Shown here: positions 6,911 to 14,938 of the stretch, piece by piece
Layout: each line of letters starts with the position of its first letter
Numbering within the stretch: the stretch's first letter is position 1
Origin: CAZFPA01 sp964520975
GTDB taxonomy: Bacteria > Bacillota > Negativicutes > Selenomonadales > Selenomonadaceae
Length of the DNA stretch: 26,540 nt
Reading direction: 5' to 3'
NCBI GenBank assembly: GCA_964520975.1
Contig: CAZFPA010000024.1
Location: 1 to 26,540 of the forward strand
Made by a program: the position numbers and the translations under genes
The notes under the pieces: model-generated
Told to the model about the DNA's origin: nothing
The model's input: the letters and a program-made list of their open reading frames with translations, nothing else
Database searches by the model: none

Positions 6911-9900
6911 CATTTTAGAATCAGGAAAATCGGTTTTTTTCTCTGTCAGAAAAACCTCCCGCAGGGTGCGGAAAAGTACCTTCACATCGATGGGCTTGGC
7001 GATGTGGCGATTCATGCCGGCGGCGAGCGCGGCCGAGATATCCTCCGCAAAGGCGTTGGCCGTCATCGCAAGGATGGGGATGCGCTGTGCATCGGGATGT
7101 TGACTCGCGCGGATAGCCCGGGCGGCTTCGTAGCCGTTCATCACCGGCATCTGGATATCCATGAGGATGACATCATACTCGCCGGCAGCCGATTGCAGGA
7201 AAAGATCGACGGCTTCCTGCCCGTTGCTGGCCGTAGTGATCTCAGCCCCGGTTGCGTGCAGCAGCTCGTGGGCGATTTCCATGTTGAGGGCGTTATCCTC
7301 AACCAGCAGAATCCTGCGGCCATGGAAATCCAGGTTGTCCTCGGGGAACAGTTCTCCCGTGAGTTCCGCAGTATCGCTATGCATATCCAGGAGCAGATTG
7401 AAAATCGTGGACTGGAACAGGGGCTTCGTGATAAAGGCATCAGCTCCGGCTTCCTTGGCCTGTTGGACGGCCTCGTTCATATCGTAGGCGGAGATGATGA
7501 CGCGGCGGGTGGCTGGCAGGATGGCAGCGAGCTCCTGGCAGACGGTCAGCCCATCGATGTCGGGCATGCGCCAGTCGATGAAGCAGAGATCAATCGTATT
7601 ACCCGCTTGCGCGGCCTGCCGGCAGAGAGCCAGTCCTTCGGTGCCGGAAGCTGCTGCCTGGCAATGGATTCCCATGCGGGTCAACACCTTTTCCAGGTAC
7701 TGCCGGGTGTCGGCATCATCATCGATGACCAGCACCTGCAGCTCTTCGAGGCTGCCCGGGAGATGGGGCAGCTTGTTTTTTGTACGGCCGAACGGAAGCT
7801 CGACCTGGAAGGTGCTGCCCTGGCCAAGGGTGCTTTCCAGCTGGATGCTGCCGCCCATGAGGTCAGTCAGATTCTTTGTGATGGCAAGTCCCAGGCCGCT
7901 GCCGCCGAACTTTTGGAAGATCGCAGCGGAAGCCTGCTCAAAGGGCTGGAAGAGGCGCGCCTGCACCTCTTCATCCATGCCGATGCCGGTATCTTTTACC
8001 AAAAAGCGCAGATGTACAGTAGTTTCATCGCTGGCCTGCTGGATGACCTGCACCTGGACGCGTCCGCCAGGCAGTGTAAATTTCACGGCATTGGAAAGCA
8101 GATTCAGCAGAATCTGGTTCAGGCGTCCCTGGTCGCCAATCAGGATTTCGTCAGTGAGGTCTGTAGTGGAGAGGGAGAAATCCAATTGCTTGCTTTGGCA
8201 CTGCAGATAGTACATTTCTGCAATACCGGACAGCGTATGTTTAAGATTGAAGGGGAGCCGGGCGATTTTCAGCTTGCTACTCTCGATTGCCGACATGTCC
8301 AGAATATCGTTGATGATGGACAGCAGCATGCGGGAGGCAAGTCCGATCTTGCTCAGATAGCTCTCGGTGCAGCGGCGATTGTCGAGATGCTTCCCGGCGA
8401 TTGCCGTGAGGCCGATGATCGCGTTGAGCGGCGTGCGGATTTCATGGCTCATGCGGGACAAAAACTGGCTTTTGGCCTGACTGGCGGCCTTGGCCTGCGC
8501 AATCGCGGTGGAAAGCTGTTCGTTGCTGCTTTCCAGGATGGCGATGTTCCGCTGCTTTTGGCGAAAGGCGTAGCCGGCCAGCACCAGACAGCAGAGGAGC
8601 GAGAGTCCGCCGACAAAGAGGGTCAGGCGGTATTTGTAGAGAAAATCATGCAACGTGTATTGATAAGGTTCGGAGAGTGTATGCTTCAGGACAATGCCAT
8701 GAATCTCATTCTTATCCAATGCGGCCAGAGCCTTGTTCATGATGGAAATCAGACGGGGGTCCTGACTGCTCGTGCTTACAAAGGAGAAATTTTCGTCGGC
8801 GATAGCATTGGCGGACCAGAGCGCAAGGTCTTCAAATTGCGGCTTTTGGAGCAGATGCCCTAATATATAAGTGTTTTGCATGACAAAGTCGGCTTTGCCG
8901 CGCAGTACCGCGTCAATACATTCCGGAGTGGACGGATAACCAAGAATCGTATAGTTTGGATGATTTTCCCGGATGTAGGCGGCAATTCCTTTGGCATCCC
9001 CTGGGATGGCGATGCAATAGTCCTCCTGGAGATCAAAGGGTTTTCCTTTCAGACCGGCGAAAGCTACCTGTCCTTCAAAATAAGGGATCGACAGGTGCAG
9101 GGTGGGATCCGAGAGGCGTTCATTGTTCTCGACAATGCCCGAAATAAGATCCGCGTTTCCGGCAGCCAGGAAGTCCAGCGGCATGGTGCCAATCGGTACG
9201 GCGATATTCTCGAATTGCAGATGGGTCTTTTCCGCAATGAGCTGCAGCAGATCGATGACGATGCCATCAAGTTTCCCCGTGTTCTGATTTAAGCGGCTGA
9301 AGGGAAAGCGGTCGCTGAAATGTCCGACACGGATGATGGGATGCTCCTGGATATAGTTCATTTCTTCCCGGGTCAGTGGCAGGCCTTGGGAAGTCGTTGT
9401 GCTGCCATAATGCCGGTTCGCCAGGCGCACCTCAAACAGTGGTTTGGTATAGTGGATTTCGCCCAGTGCGGTGTCGAGCTGTTCCAGCAGCAGATCTGGC
9501 CGGTTTTTGCGGACCATGATAAAAAATGGCTGTATATCAAGGCGGCCGAGGAGCTTATAGCCGTTGATGCGGTAGAGGCCGCAGGCGCAGACCGCATCGG
9601 CCGCATTCTCCTGCAGCAGATAAAAAAGCTCCTGGTTCGTTTCGGCAGGGACCTCTATATAATGGAAGCCATGTTTTTGGGCATAGAGCCGCAAGGCCTG
9701 CTGCTGATAGCTGCCCGGAATCACCGCAATGCGCATGCCGTTCATGGCACTGTATTCTTCATAGGCGGCCCGGGAATTGGTGGGCATTGTATAGAGCAGG
9801 GTGCTTTCCAGGCCGAGCGGATATCTGGAAAAATCATATTGTGCCATGCGGGCGGGGGTTTTTGTATAGGAGCAGAGCAGGTCGATATCTCCTGCCTGGA

Positions 9901-10162
9901 ATCGTTTTTCAAGGTTGGCCGGGGTGTCGAAAATATAGGCATACTGCCAGCCGGTATGATAGGATATTTCACGCAAATAGTCAGCACAATAGCCGGCCAT
10001 GCGGCCGTCAGGCATTCGTTCCAGAAAACCGGGATTGTTCATATAGCCAATCCGGAGAACCGTGGGGGAGGAAGCCCCTGCCCGGGGCGTATATGCTTCG
10101 GGCAATATGCTGCCGGTAAAACAAAAGAGGAAAGGGATCAGAAAAAGCAAAAGATTTTTCAT
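6908..10162 (-). CDS. BvgS-like hybrid sensor histidine kinase with two SBP domains and two receivers
   Basis: The start at ATG 10162 follows GGAGG by five bases and gives a proper signal peptide (MKNLLLFLIPFLFCF); the frame is open 36 codons further upstream, without such support. Of 1084 residues, about 30-260 and 285-510 resemble two tandem bacterial solute-binding (family 3) sensor domains, for example LRIGYMNNPGFLERMPDG and IIRVGHFSDRFPFSRL. A membrane helix follows near 525-545. HisKA has H573 in MSHEIRTPLNAIIG. HATPase_c has NLLSNAVKF, DTGIGM and GSGLGLAI. Two receiver domains follow, with phosphoacceptors D863 (FIDWRMPDIDG) and D1002 (LMDIQMPVMNG). There is no HPt domain after the second receiver and no response regulator next to it, so partners lie elsewhere. 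The signal is probably a periplasmic amino acid or similar ligand (inferred). Confidence 0.95.
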   Translation of the reverse strand: MKNLLLFLIPFLFCFTGSILPEAYTPRAGASSPTVLRIGYMNNPGFLERMPDGRMAGYCADYLREISYHTGWQYAYIFDTPANLEKRFQAGDIDLLCSYTKTPARMAQYDFSRYPLGLESTLLYTMPTNSRAAYEEYSAMNGMRIAVIPGSYQQQALRLYAQKHGFHYIEVPAETNQELFYLLQENAADAVCACGLYRINGYKLLGRLDIQPFFIMVRKNRPDLLLEQLDTALGEIHYTKPLFEVRLANRHYGSTTTSQGLPLTREEMNYIQEHPIIRVGHFSDRFPFSRLNQNTGKLDGIVIDLLQLIAEKTHLQFENIAVPIGTMPLDFLAAGNADLISGIVENNERLSDPTLHLSIPYFEGQVAFAGLKGKPFDLQEDYCIAIPGDAKGIAAYIRENHPNYTILGYPSTPECIDAVLRGKADFVMQNTYILGHLLQKPQFEDLALWSANAIADENFSFVSTSSQDPRLISIMNKALAALDKNEIHGIVLKHTLSEPYQYTLHDFLYKYRLTLFVGGLSLLCCLVLAGYAFRQKQRNIAILESSNEQLSTAIAQAKAASQAKSQFLSRMSHEIRTPLNAIIGLTAIAGKHLDNRRCTESYLSKIGLASRMLLSIINDILDMSAIESSKLKIARLPFNLKHTLSGIAEMYYLQCQSKQLDFSLSTTDLTDEILIGDQGRLNQILLNLLSNAVKFTLPGGRVQVQVIQQASDETTVHLRFLVKDTGIGMDEEVQARLFQPFEQASAAIFQKFGGSGLGLAITKNLTDLMGGSIQLESTLGQGSTFQVELPFGRTKNKLPHLPGSLEELQVLVIDDDADTRQYLEKVLTRMGIHCQAAASGTEGLALCRQAAQAGNTIDLCFIDWRMPDIDGLTVCQELAAILPATRRVIISAYDMNEAVQQAKEAGADAFITKPLFQSTIFNLLLDMHSDTAELTGELFPEDNLDFHGRRILLVEDNALNMEIAHELLHATGAEITTASNGQEAVDLFLQSAAGEYDVILMDIQMPVMNGYEAARAIRASQHPDAQRIPILAMTANAFAEDISAALAAGMNRHIAKPIDVKVLFRTLREVFLTEKKTDFPDSKM

Positions 10163-10284
10163 AGCGGCCTCCATTTCCATATCGGCGTGAAAGCGGTCGT
10201 ATGGTTCCATATAGCTATACCATATCATATCCAGTGGAAAAGTTAAAGATGAAATATTCATAAATTTCATATAAAATCATACAC

Positions 10285-10335
10285 AAAAAAGCTGCCATAG
10301 AGCAGGGCGGAGAGCTCTGCTCTATGGCAGCTTTT
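10285..10335 (-). terminator. Intrinsic terminator of the Ala-rich protein gene
   Basis: A long perfect stem pairs 10287-10305 with 10317-10335 (CTGCTCTATGGCAGC on the minus strand) around an 11-base loop. A run of T follows on the minus strand (plus-strand A at 10285-10290). It separates this gene from the sensor kinase downstream. Confidence 0.9.
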
Positions 10336-10341
10336 GCTGTA

Positions 10342-11148
10342 TTATTCTTTTTGACCGACAGGCAGCTGTTTGTATTCCCGGGAACGGGAGAATTTTTGCC
10401 ATTCATCCTGTAGTGCCCGCAGCTGCATCACGAACTTGTCATAAGCAGGTGCATCACTGGTACCGGTGGCTGGCAATGTCGTGGAGGCAGCTGTACCGGT
10501 TGCCGATGCAGTGGCGGCATCGGACCCTGCTGCTGCGTCCGTGGTCGTCAGACTTGCCGCAGACGGTGGTGCAGTGGCCTGGAGACTGGCAGTGTCTACG
10601 GCTGGTGCGGCGGCTGTGGACACTGCACCACCGGTCAGCGGCAGTGCCGCCGCTGCCGGCGTTGCTGCTGCCACGTCGCCCACGGCGGGAGCGGCACTGC
10701 CGCCTGCGGTGTTGATGGCTCCACTGGCCGCAAGGCCGCCGGCACCGCTGAGCTCCGCCTTGGCGGCTGCAGCTACCGAGACCTGTGCCCGGGTTACGGC
10801 CCGCTGGGCCTCTGCTTTTGTCTTTGCATGCTTCAGGTCCTCACGCAGCCGTTCCCGGACCTCCTTGACCTTCTGGGCCTTTTCATAGAGCTCCGGGCTG
10901 TTCTTTTCCAGATAATGCAGTTCCTCATCGGTGAGCTCCCGGCCGTTCATGAGCTTTTTGCGAATGGCCGCAATCCGCTGCGCCGTTCCATCCTTTGAGG
11001 AGGATGTAGCCAGCAGGATATCCACGATGCTGTCCGGCTGTGTATCTGTCCTGGAAGAAGCCTGCGCCGCAGTTTCTTTGCCGTTCAGCTGGGTCTGCAG
11101 ATTCTGCTGCTGCAGATAGGTGTTCAGTTTACCGATTCCCTCTAACAT
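10342..11148 (-). CDS. Ala/Thr-rich hypothetical protein with charged helical N-terminal region
   Basis: I do not recognise it. The start at ATG 11148 (MLEGIGKLNTYL) has an AAGGA site nine bases upstream, giving 268 residues; an upstream start at 11178 is less likely. No signal peptide or membrane helix is seen. Residues about 40-135 are charged and probably helical (RIAAIRKKLMNGRELTDEEL, then a Lys/Glu-rich coiled-coil-like stretch). Residues about 135-235 are low-complexity Ala, Thr, Ser, Gly and Pro. A compact charged tail closes it (FVMQLRALQDEWQKFSRSRE). Ordered ends joined by a flexible linker suggest a cytoplasmic adaptor or structural protein, but this is inference. It is monocistronic with its own terminator. 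Confidence 0.8.
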   Translation of the reverse strand: MLEGIGKLNTYLQQQNLQTQLNGKETAAQASSRTDTQPDSIVDILLATSSSKDGTAQRIAAIRKKLMNGRELTDEELHYLEKNSPELYEKAQKVKEVRERLREDLKHAKTKAEAQRAVTRAQVSVAAAAKAELSGAGGLAASGAINTAGGSAAPAVGDVAAATPAAAALPLTGGAVSTAAAPAVDTASLQATAPPSAASLTTTDAAAGSDAATASATGTAASTTLPATGTSDAPAYDKFVMQLRALQDEWQKFSRSREYKQLPVGQKE

Positions 11149-11228
11149 AGCATCACATCCTTGTCTGTTTTCTACCATATATATCGATGGATTTCAGAAA
11201 AACTAAAGGCGCGTTTTTCGTTGCTTTC

Positions 11229-11257
11229 TTGACAAAAGGCAGCACGTTTATTAAAAT
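11229..11257 (+). promoter_or_regulatory. Promoter of the ROK-MFS operon
   Basis: A perfect TTGACA (11229-11234), a 17-base spacer and TAAAAT (11252-11257), with the ATG at 11294. Confidence 0.75.
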
Positions 11258-11259
11258 AA

Positions 11260-11269
11260 CTTTATAAAG
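11260..11269. promoter_or_regulatory. Candidate operator palindrome at the transcription start
   Basis: A perfect 10-base palindrome, CTTTATAAAG, lies two bases after the -10 box where transcription should begin. It is placed where a self-regulating ROK protein could bind. No binding evidence exists. Confidence 0.35.
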
Positions 11270-11293
11270 ATTTTTTAGTAAGAAGGTGCTGAA

Positions 11294-12280
11294 ATGGATC
11301 GGAATGATTTGCGCTGCAGAAATCTGGAGCTGCTGCGCTCGGCGCTGCAGCTCCGGCGTGTCGTAACGAAGCCGCAGGCAGCTGAGGCGACGGGCCTGAG
11401 TGTAGTGACGGTCAATACCTTGATGCAGGAGCTTCTGGAGCGCGGTGAAGTGCAGCTCACGGCTGGTGGGATTTCTTCGGGCGGCCGGCCCGCACAGCAA
11501 TACGCGTTTTGTGCGGACTATCGGCTGGCTTTGGCTGTTCATCTGCAGGAAGCGGATGGTCGGGATACGATGTTCATTTCCGTCGTCGATCTGCTGGGAA
11601 ATCGGTTGAAGGAGCAGCGGCTGCAGCCGCAAAAGATTTCTATGGAATTTTTTATACAGGCTGTAAAGCCCTGGTTTCAGCAGTATCCACAGCTTGCGGT
11701 GCTGGTCGTTGGCATCCCGGGCGTAGAGAAGGACGGGCGGCTGCTGGTGGACTATCCGACGCTGCAGGGCACACGTTTTGCGGGGAAACTCCAGCAGGTC
11801 CTTGGCTGCCCGGTATATCTTGAAAATGATATCAATGCGGCGGTCCTGGGCTATAGTGCGGCCTTGGGCGGTCAGGCCCGGCAGGAAACCGTTGTGGGGA
11901 TTTATCTGCCGCAGCAATATCCGCCGGGTGCGGGGATTGTCCTTCGGGGAGAACTCTATAAGGGACGCGATGGAATGGCCGGAGAGGTCGGCAGACTGCC
12001 AGCCTTTGCGGTGGGCGCATCGCTGGATGGTGACGCGTCGCGAATGGCTTCCTTGAGCGCTTTGTTTGCGGCGACCTGGAATCCGCATCGACTTGTGCTC
12101 TACAATGAAGCGGCCGCGCCCGGAGCGTTGGCACAGGTCCGCGAGCTGGCAGCACAGCAGCTTGAGGATGGCTGCTTGCCGGAGCTGGAGCTCAAGACAT
12201 CGATTTATGAGGATTATGGACGAGGCATCTGTGCGCTGGCAATGCAATATTTGCAGGCAGCGGGAAAGGAGAGATGCTGA
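11294..12280 (+). CDS. ROK-family transcriptional regulator (NagC/XylR type)
   Basis: A 328-residue protein. Residues about 12-60 form the expected winged helix-turn-helix (KPQAAEATGLSVVTVNTLMQ, then GGRPAQQYAF). The rest is a ROK sugar-kinase fold: LVVGIPGVEKDG, YLENDINAAVLGYSA and GAGIVLRGELYKGRDGMAGE are conserved ROK signatures. The DxGGTK-type phosphate-binding motif expected at the start of the ROK domain is not evident (HLQEADGRDTMFISVVD stands there), and the Cys-rich zinc site of typical ROK members is absent. It is therefore probably a sugar-sensing repressor without kinase activity. It starts behind AAGAAGGTG and its stop abuts the start of the MFS gene, so it probably controls that transporter. 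Confidence 0.88.
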   Translation: MDRNDLRCRNLELLRSALQLRRVVTKPQAAEATGLSVVTVNTLMQELLERGEVQLTAGGISSGGRPAQQYAFCADYRLALAVHLQEADGRDTMFISVVDLLGNRLKEQRLQPQKISMEFFIQAVKPWFQQYPQLAVLVVGIPGVEKDGRLLVDYPTLQGTRFAGKLQQVLGCPVYLENDINAAVLGYSAALGGQARQETVVGIYLPQQYPPGAGIVLRGELYKGRDGMAGEVGRLPAFAVGASLDGDASRMASLSALFAATWNPHRLVLYNEAAAPGALAQVRELAAQQLEDGCLPELELKTSIYEDYGRGICALAMQYLQAAGKERC

Positions 12281-13468
12281 ATGGAGAGCGGGCAGGACAT
12301 GCCTTCAAAGGTTGTACAGGTATTGCCAAAAGATAAACCGGGGCCTTGGCAGCAGCATGCGACAAGGGCAATTTTCTTTGTCGGCGGTTTCGGCGCCGCT
12401 TCCTGGGCTCCCCTGGTGCCGTTGCTGAAGGCCCGGCTCCAGATCGATGAAGGCGTGCTGGGACTGCTGCTTCTCTGCATCGGGCTCGGCTCACTGGTTA
12501 CAATGCCAATTTCCGGTGCGGCCGCTGCGCGCTTTGGCTGCCGCCGGGTATTGGCGGTCGTATCGTGTCTGTATGCGCTGCTGCTGCTCACTTTAAGCCA
12601 GATCGCCTCCTTCGGGCTGGCAGTGCCGACGCTGCTGGCCTTTGGTGCCGTCATGGGCATGTTGGATGTCACGGTGAATATTCAGGCTGTTCTTGTTGAA
12701 AAGGCTGCCGGCCGGAGGCTGATGTCGGGATTCCATGCTCTTTGGAGCGTGGGCGGCTTTGTCGGGGCCGGACTTTTCGGTGTCTGGCTCCAGCTGGGCC
12801 TCACTCCGGAGCAGGCGACGCTTGGCGCAGCGCTGCTGATGTTCGCATTGCTGGCTTTTTTCGTGCGTCATCTGTTGCCCTATGGCGGCGAAAAAGCGGG
12901 GAGCGCACTTTTTGCAATACCGCGCGGTATCGTGGCCTTTGTAGGCGTGATCGGCTGCATTGCATTTCTCGTCGAGGGGGCGATCATGGACTGGGGCGGC
13001 GTGTTCCTCACGACGTTGAAGCAGATGGATCTTTCCATGGCAGGGACGGGTTTTGCGGTATTTTCTGCTGCCATGCTGTTGATGCGCCTGACCGGTGACC
13101 TGCTGGTGCAGCGTTGGGGCAGCCGGATACTGGTGCTTGGCGGAGGAATGCTCTCCGCTGCCGGCTTCCTGCTCGTGATTTTCTCACCCTGGCAGCCGCT
13201 GCTCTATATCGGCTTTTTTGCGATTGGCATCGGCAGTGCCAATATTGTGCCTATTTTTTACTCCCTGCTGGGCCGGCAGAAGGTCATGCCGCTCAATATG
13301 GCAGTATCCGCGGTAAGCACGCTGGGCTATCTGGGCATTCTCATGGGCCCGGCGCTTATCGGCTTTGTTGCGCATCATACCAGCCTGTATATTTCGTTTC
13401 TGCTTTTGGCGGCATTGGTCGTACTGCAGACCCTGATCGCGGCCTATGTGTACAGGAAGGTTCTATAG
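12281..13468 (+). CDS. MFS transporter (YbjJ/fucose-permease-like)
   Basis: A 395-residue protein with about twelve hydrophobic segments and a cytoplasmic N-terminal tail of about 30 residues. The motif MGMLDVTVNIQAVLVEK followed by MSGFHALWSVGGFVGA closely resembles the YbjJ-like branch of the Major Facilitator Superfamily. The ATG at 12281 follows the regulator stop without a gap, behind an AAAGGAGAG site. Being cotranscribed with a ROK regulator suggests uptake or export of a sugar or sugar derivative. That is inference, since YbjJ-like substrates are poorly known. Confidence 0.9.
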   Translation: MESGQDMPSKVVQVLPKDKPGPWQQHATRAIFFVGGFGAASWAPLVPLLKARLQIDEGVLGLLLLCIGLGSLVTMPISGAAAARFGCRRVLAVVSCLYALLLLTLSQIASFGLAVPTLLAFGAVMGMLDVTVNIQAVLVEKAAGRRLMSGFHALWSVGGFVGAGLFGVWLQLGLTPEQATLGAALLMFALLAFFVRHLLPYGGEKAGSALFAIPRGIVAFVGVIGCIAFLVEGAIMDWGGVFLTTLKQMDLSMAGTGFAVFSAAMLLMRLTGDLLVQRWGSRILVLGGGMLSAAGFLLVIFSPWQPLLYIGFFAIGIGSANIVPIFYSLLGRQKVMPLNMAVSAVSTLGYLGILMGPALIGFVAHHTSLYISFLLLAALVVLQTLIAAYVYRKVL

Positions 13469-13589
13469 ATGGAGAAGCTGTTGAAGACAGTGCAAAAATA
13501 AATAATGTAGCGCAGGCGTTGCTTGTATCCTGGACAGTGATGTCGATCAATGCTGAGAATATTCATGTAGAACATAAACGACTGTATAC

Positions 13590-13630
13590 AAAAAGAGGCT
13601 TTGGAATTTCTTCCAAAGCCTCTGGTTTTT
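13590..13630. terminator. Bidirectional terminator between the MFS gene and the tRNA genes
   Basis: A 13-base-pair perfect stem (13594-13606 with 13611-13623) has a TTTC loop, A-run on the left and T-run on the right. It can stop the ROK-MFS transcript on the plus strand and the tRNA transcript on the minus strand. The stretch 13469-13589 holds nothing else I can support. Confidence 0.88.
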
Positions 13631-13634
13631 CAAA

Positions 13635-13723
13635 TGGCGGAGTGGAGAGGATTCGAACCTCCGCGGGGTTGCCCCCCTAACGATTTAGCAAACCGTCCTC
13701 TTGAGCCGCTTGAGTACCACTCC
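13635..13723 (-). tRNA. tRNA-Ser (anticodon GCT)
   Basis: An 89-base minus-strand gene with encoded CCA. The acceptor arm GGAGTGG pairs with CCACTCC. The anticodon stem ACGGT/ATCGT holds loop TTGCTAA, so anticodon GCT (reads AGC and AGT). A long variable arm (GGGGGGCAACCCC region), typical of tRNA-Ser, and the TTCGAAT T-loop are present. It is one base from the next tRNA and cotranscribed with it. Confidence 0.96.
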
Positions 13724-13724
13724 G

Positions 13725-13813
<89 letters not shown>

Positions 13814-13825
13814 GTAACGCTTAAT

Positions 13826-13855
13826 ATTATAGCAAGAGTTTGGGGGAAGTGTCAA
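13826..13855 (-). promoter_or_regulatory. Consensus promoter of the tRNA-Ser pair
   Basis: On the minus strand, perfect TTGACA (13850-13855) and perfect TATAAT (13826-13831) are separated by 18 bases. The tRNA begins 12 bases beyond the -10 box. Confidence 0.88.
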
Positions 13856-13902
13856 ATGTTTTGCCAGATTTGCTGCAATTCCTGTCGGCAGGCAGTGCCG
13901 AC

Positions 13903-14544
13903 TCAGGTGCGGGCGGGTTCCTGTTTTTCGGCTGTATCGTCCTGTTGGTCAGCAGCTATCTGCCGGGTCCCGGACAGATCACGGTAGCGGAACACCGTGG
14001 ATTTTGCTGCCGCGTAGAGGAAAGAAGCAGCGGCGATGGAGGGCAGGGAATTCACGGCCATCGAAATCGCGCAGTTCACAGCCGACAGATAGGCAATCTG
14101 TTCAGGCAGTCCGAGTACGTAGACCTTGAAGGCCCACCGGATCACCGGCTCGGTAAGGACATTCACAAGGCAGGCGAACACGCCGGCGAGGATTGTCTTC
14201 GTATACATCTGACGGCGTGTCTGCGCAGCTGCCAGGTGCAGAACCTGATGGGCCATGAAGCCGCAGGCCAGGCCAAAGATCAGTTTTGCCAGAAAGGTCG
14301 GCGGGGCAGAGGTGGCATAGCCAACGAGCACATCTCCGAGGCTCAGGCCGATGGCCCCGGTGAGACCGCCCCAGCGTCCACCGAGAAGGAAGCCCGAAAG
14401 CAGGATGAAGGCGGCGCCAATGTAGATCTTGCCCGTCATACCGCCCCCCATGGGAATCTCGATTCGCAGATAGGTAAAACAGATAAAGGCCAGGGCGGCA
14501 AGCATCGCTGCCAGGGTCAGCTTCAATATTTTTTCATCACGCAT
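13903..14544 (-). CDS. ECF transporter S-component (vitamin uptake, PF07155-like)
   Basis: A 213-residue membrane protein. The start at ATG 14544 (MRDEKILKLTLAAMLAAL) follows an AGAGTGG-type site; longer frames upstream are not membrane-like and have no ribosome site. About six hydrophobic helices are seen. The stretch LRIEIPMGGGMTGKIYIGAA followed by GGLTGAIGLSLGDVLVGYA fits the ECF riboflavin-type S-component family, which binds a vitamin or related cofactor and works with a shared EcfA/EcfT energising module. No such module is in the window. Which vitamin is carried cannot be read from the sequence. A GTCGGCA/TGCCGAC hairpin (13884-13902) sits right after the stop but lacks a T-run. Confidence 0.85.
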   Translation of the reverse strand: MRDEKILKLTLAAMLAALAFICFTYLRIEIPMGGGMTGKIYIGAAFILLSGFLLGGRWGGLTGAIGLSLGDVLVGYATSAPPTFLAKLIFGLACGFMAHQVLHLAAAQTRRQMYTKTILAGVFACLVNVLTEPVIRWAFKVYVLGLPEQIAYLSAVNCAISMAVNSLPSIAAASFLYAAAKSTVFRYRDLSGTRQIAADQQDDTAEKQEPART

Positions 14545-14669
14545 GGGAACCACTCTTTTCTGTAGGTTATGGTGACGGCTTCTGTTTTGCTGGCCGTCGT
14601 TTTTGGAGAATGGTTTAAGTATAGTGGAAAATGCTTTGTCAGGGAAGAGGATAGAAAGAAAAAAGTGTA

Positions 14670-14685
14670 ATTGTGTTAATACAAT
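14670..14685. repeat. 16-base palindrome, candidate operator
   Basis: ATTGTGTTAATACAAT is self-complementary except at one symmetric pair. It lies 126 bases upstream of the ECF gene start. The arms ATTGT/ACAAT recall Rex-type half-sites, but their spacing is shorter than the Rex consensus, so no regulator is assigned. Confidence 0.4.
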
Positions 14686-14845
14686 ATGGGAGGCATTGGA
14701 AAATATTTGCGAGGTGTAGGTATGCGGGGCGCCTTTTTGAAACGTAGAAAACATAGGACAAACTTGAATGTTTGGTACGGAAAACCGGTCAAAAGACTTA
14801 TAAAACCTTTTCGACGTGCGACACGGTATTCAAGACAAAAGACCG

Positions 14846-14892
14846 ATAAAATCGGAAAAGGCATAGAACTTTTCCAGATTTTATGCTAAAAT
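14846..14892 (+). promoter_or_regulatory. Promoter of the receiver gene overlapped by a long dyad
   Basis: TGCTAAAAT (14884-14892) is an extended -10 box. Immediately upstream, ATAAAATCGGAAAAG (14846-14860) and CTTTTCCAGATTTTAT (14869-14884) form a 15-base-pair dyad with one bulge. The -35 position falls in its 8-base centre. A regulator bound to the dyad would block the promoter. Confidence 0.5.
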
Positions 14893-14938
14893 AGTCCTGT
14901 ATACGAGATACGTATCATAGTTTATCTTCGAGGAGTAA

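Larger units (their letters stand above)
14545..14938. other. Intergenic region between divergent ECF and receiver genes
   Basis: A 394-base stretch with no gene I accept. From left to right it holds a 6-base-pair hairpin in the ECF leader (14574-14579 with 14593-14598), a 16-base palindrome at 14670-14685, and a large imperfect dyad at 14846-14884 against the receiver-gene promoter. A basic 67-codon frame at 14686-14889 lacks a ribosome site at its first ATG and runs into the promoter. I found no recognised riboswitch. Confidence 0.6.

Noticed and set aside
7004..8863. A 619-codon plus-strand open frame opposite the sensor kinase gene
   Set aside because: It is the antisense shadow of a clear, motif-complete kinase. 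The peptide shows no family features and arises from codon bias.
14545..14640. A possible vitamin riboswitch in the ECF S-component leader
   Set aside because: Only a 6-base-pair hairpin is present. None of the conserved core motifs of THF, FMN, TPP, cobalamin or preQ1 riboswitches can be seen.
14831..14850. A sigma-28-like GACCGATAA in front of the receiver gene, hinting at flagellar control
   Set aside because: No TAAA-type -35 element occurs at the required distance, and an extended -10 sigma-70-type promoter explains the start better.
14686..14889. A basic 67-codon frame between the ECF and receiver genes
   Set aside because: The first ATG has no ribosome site, it overlaps the dyad and promoter of the receiver gene, and it has no recognisable fold.
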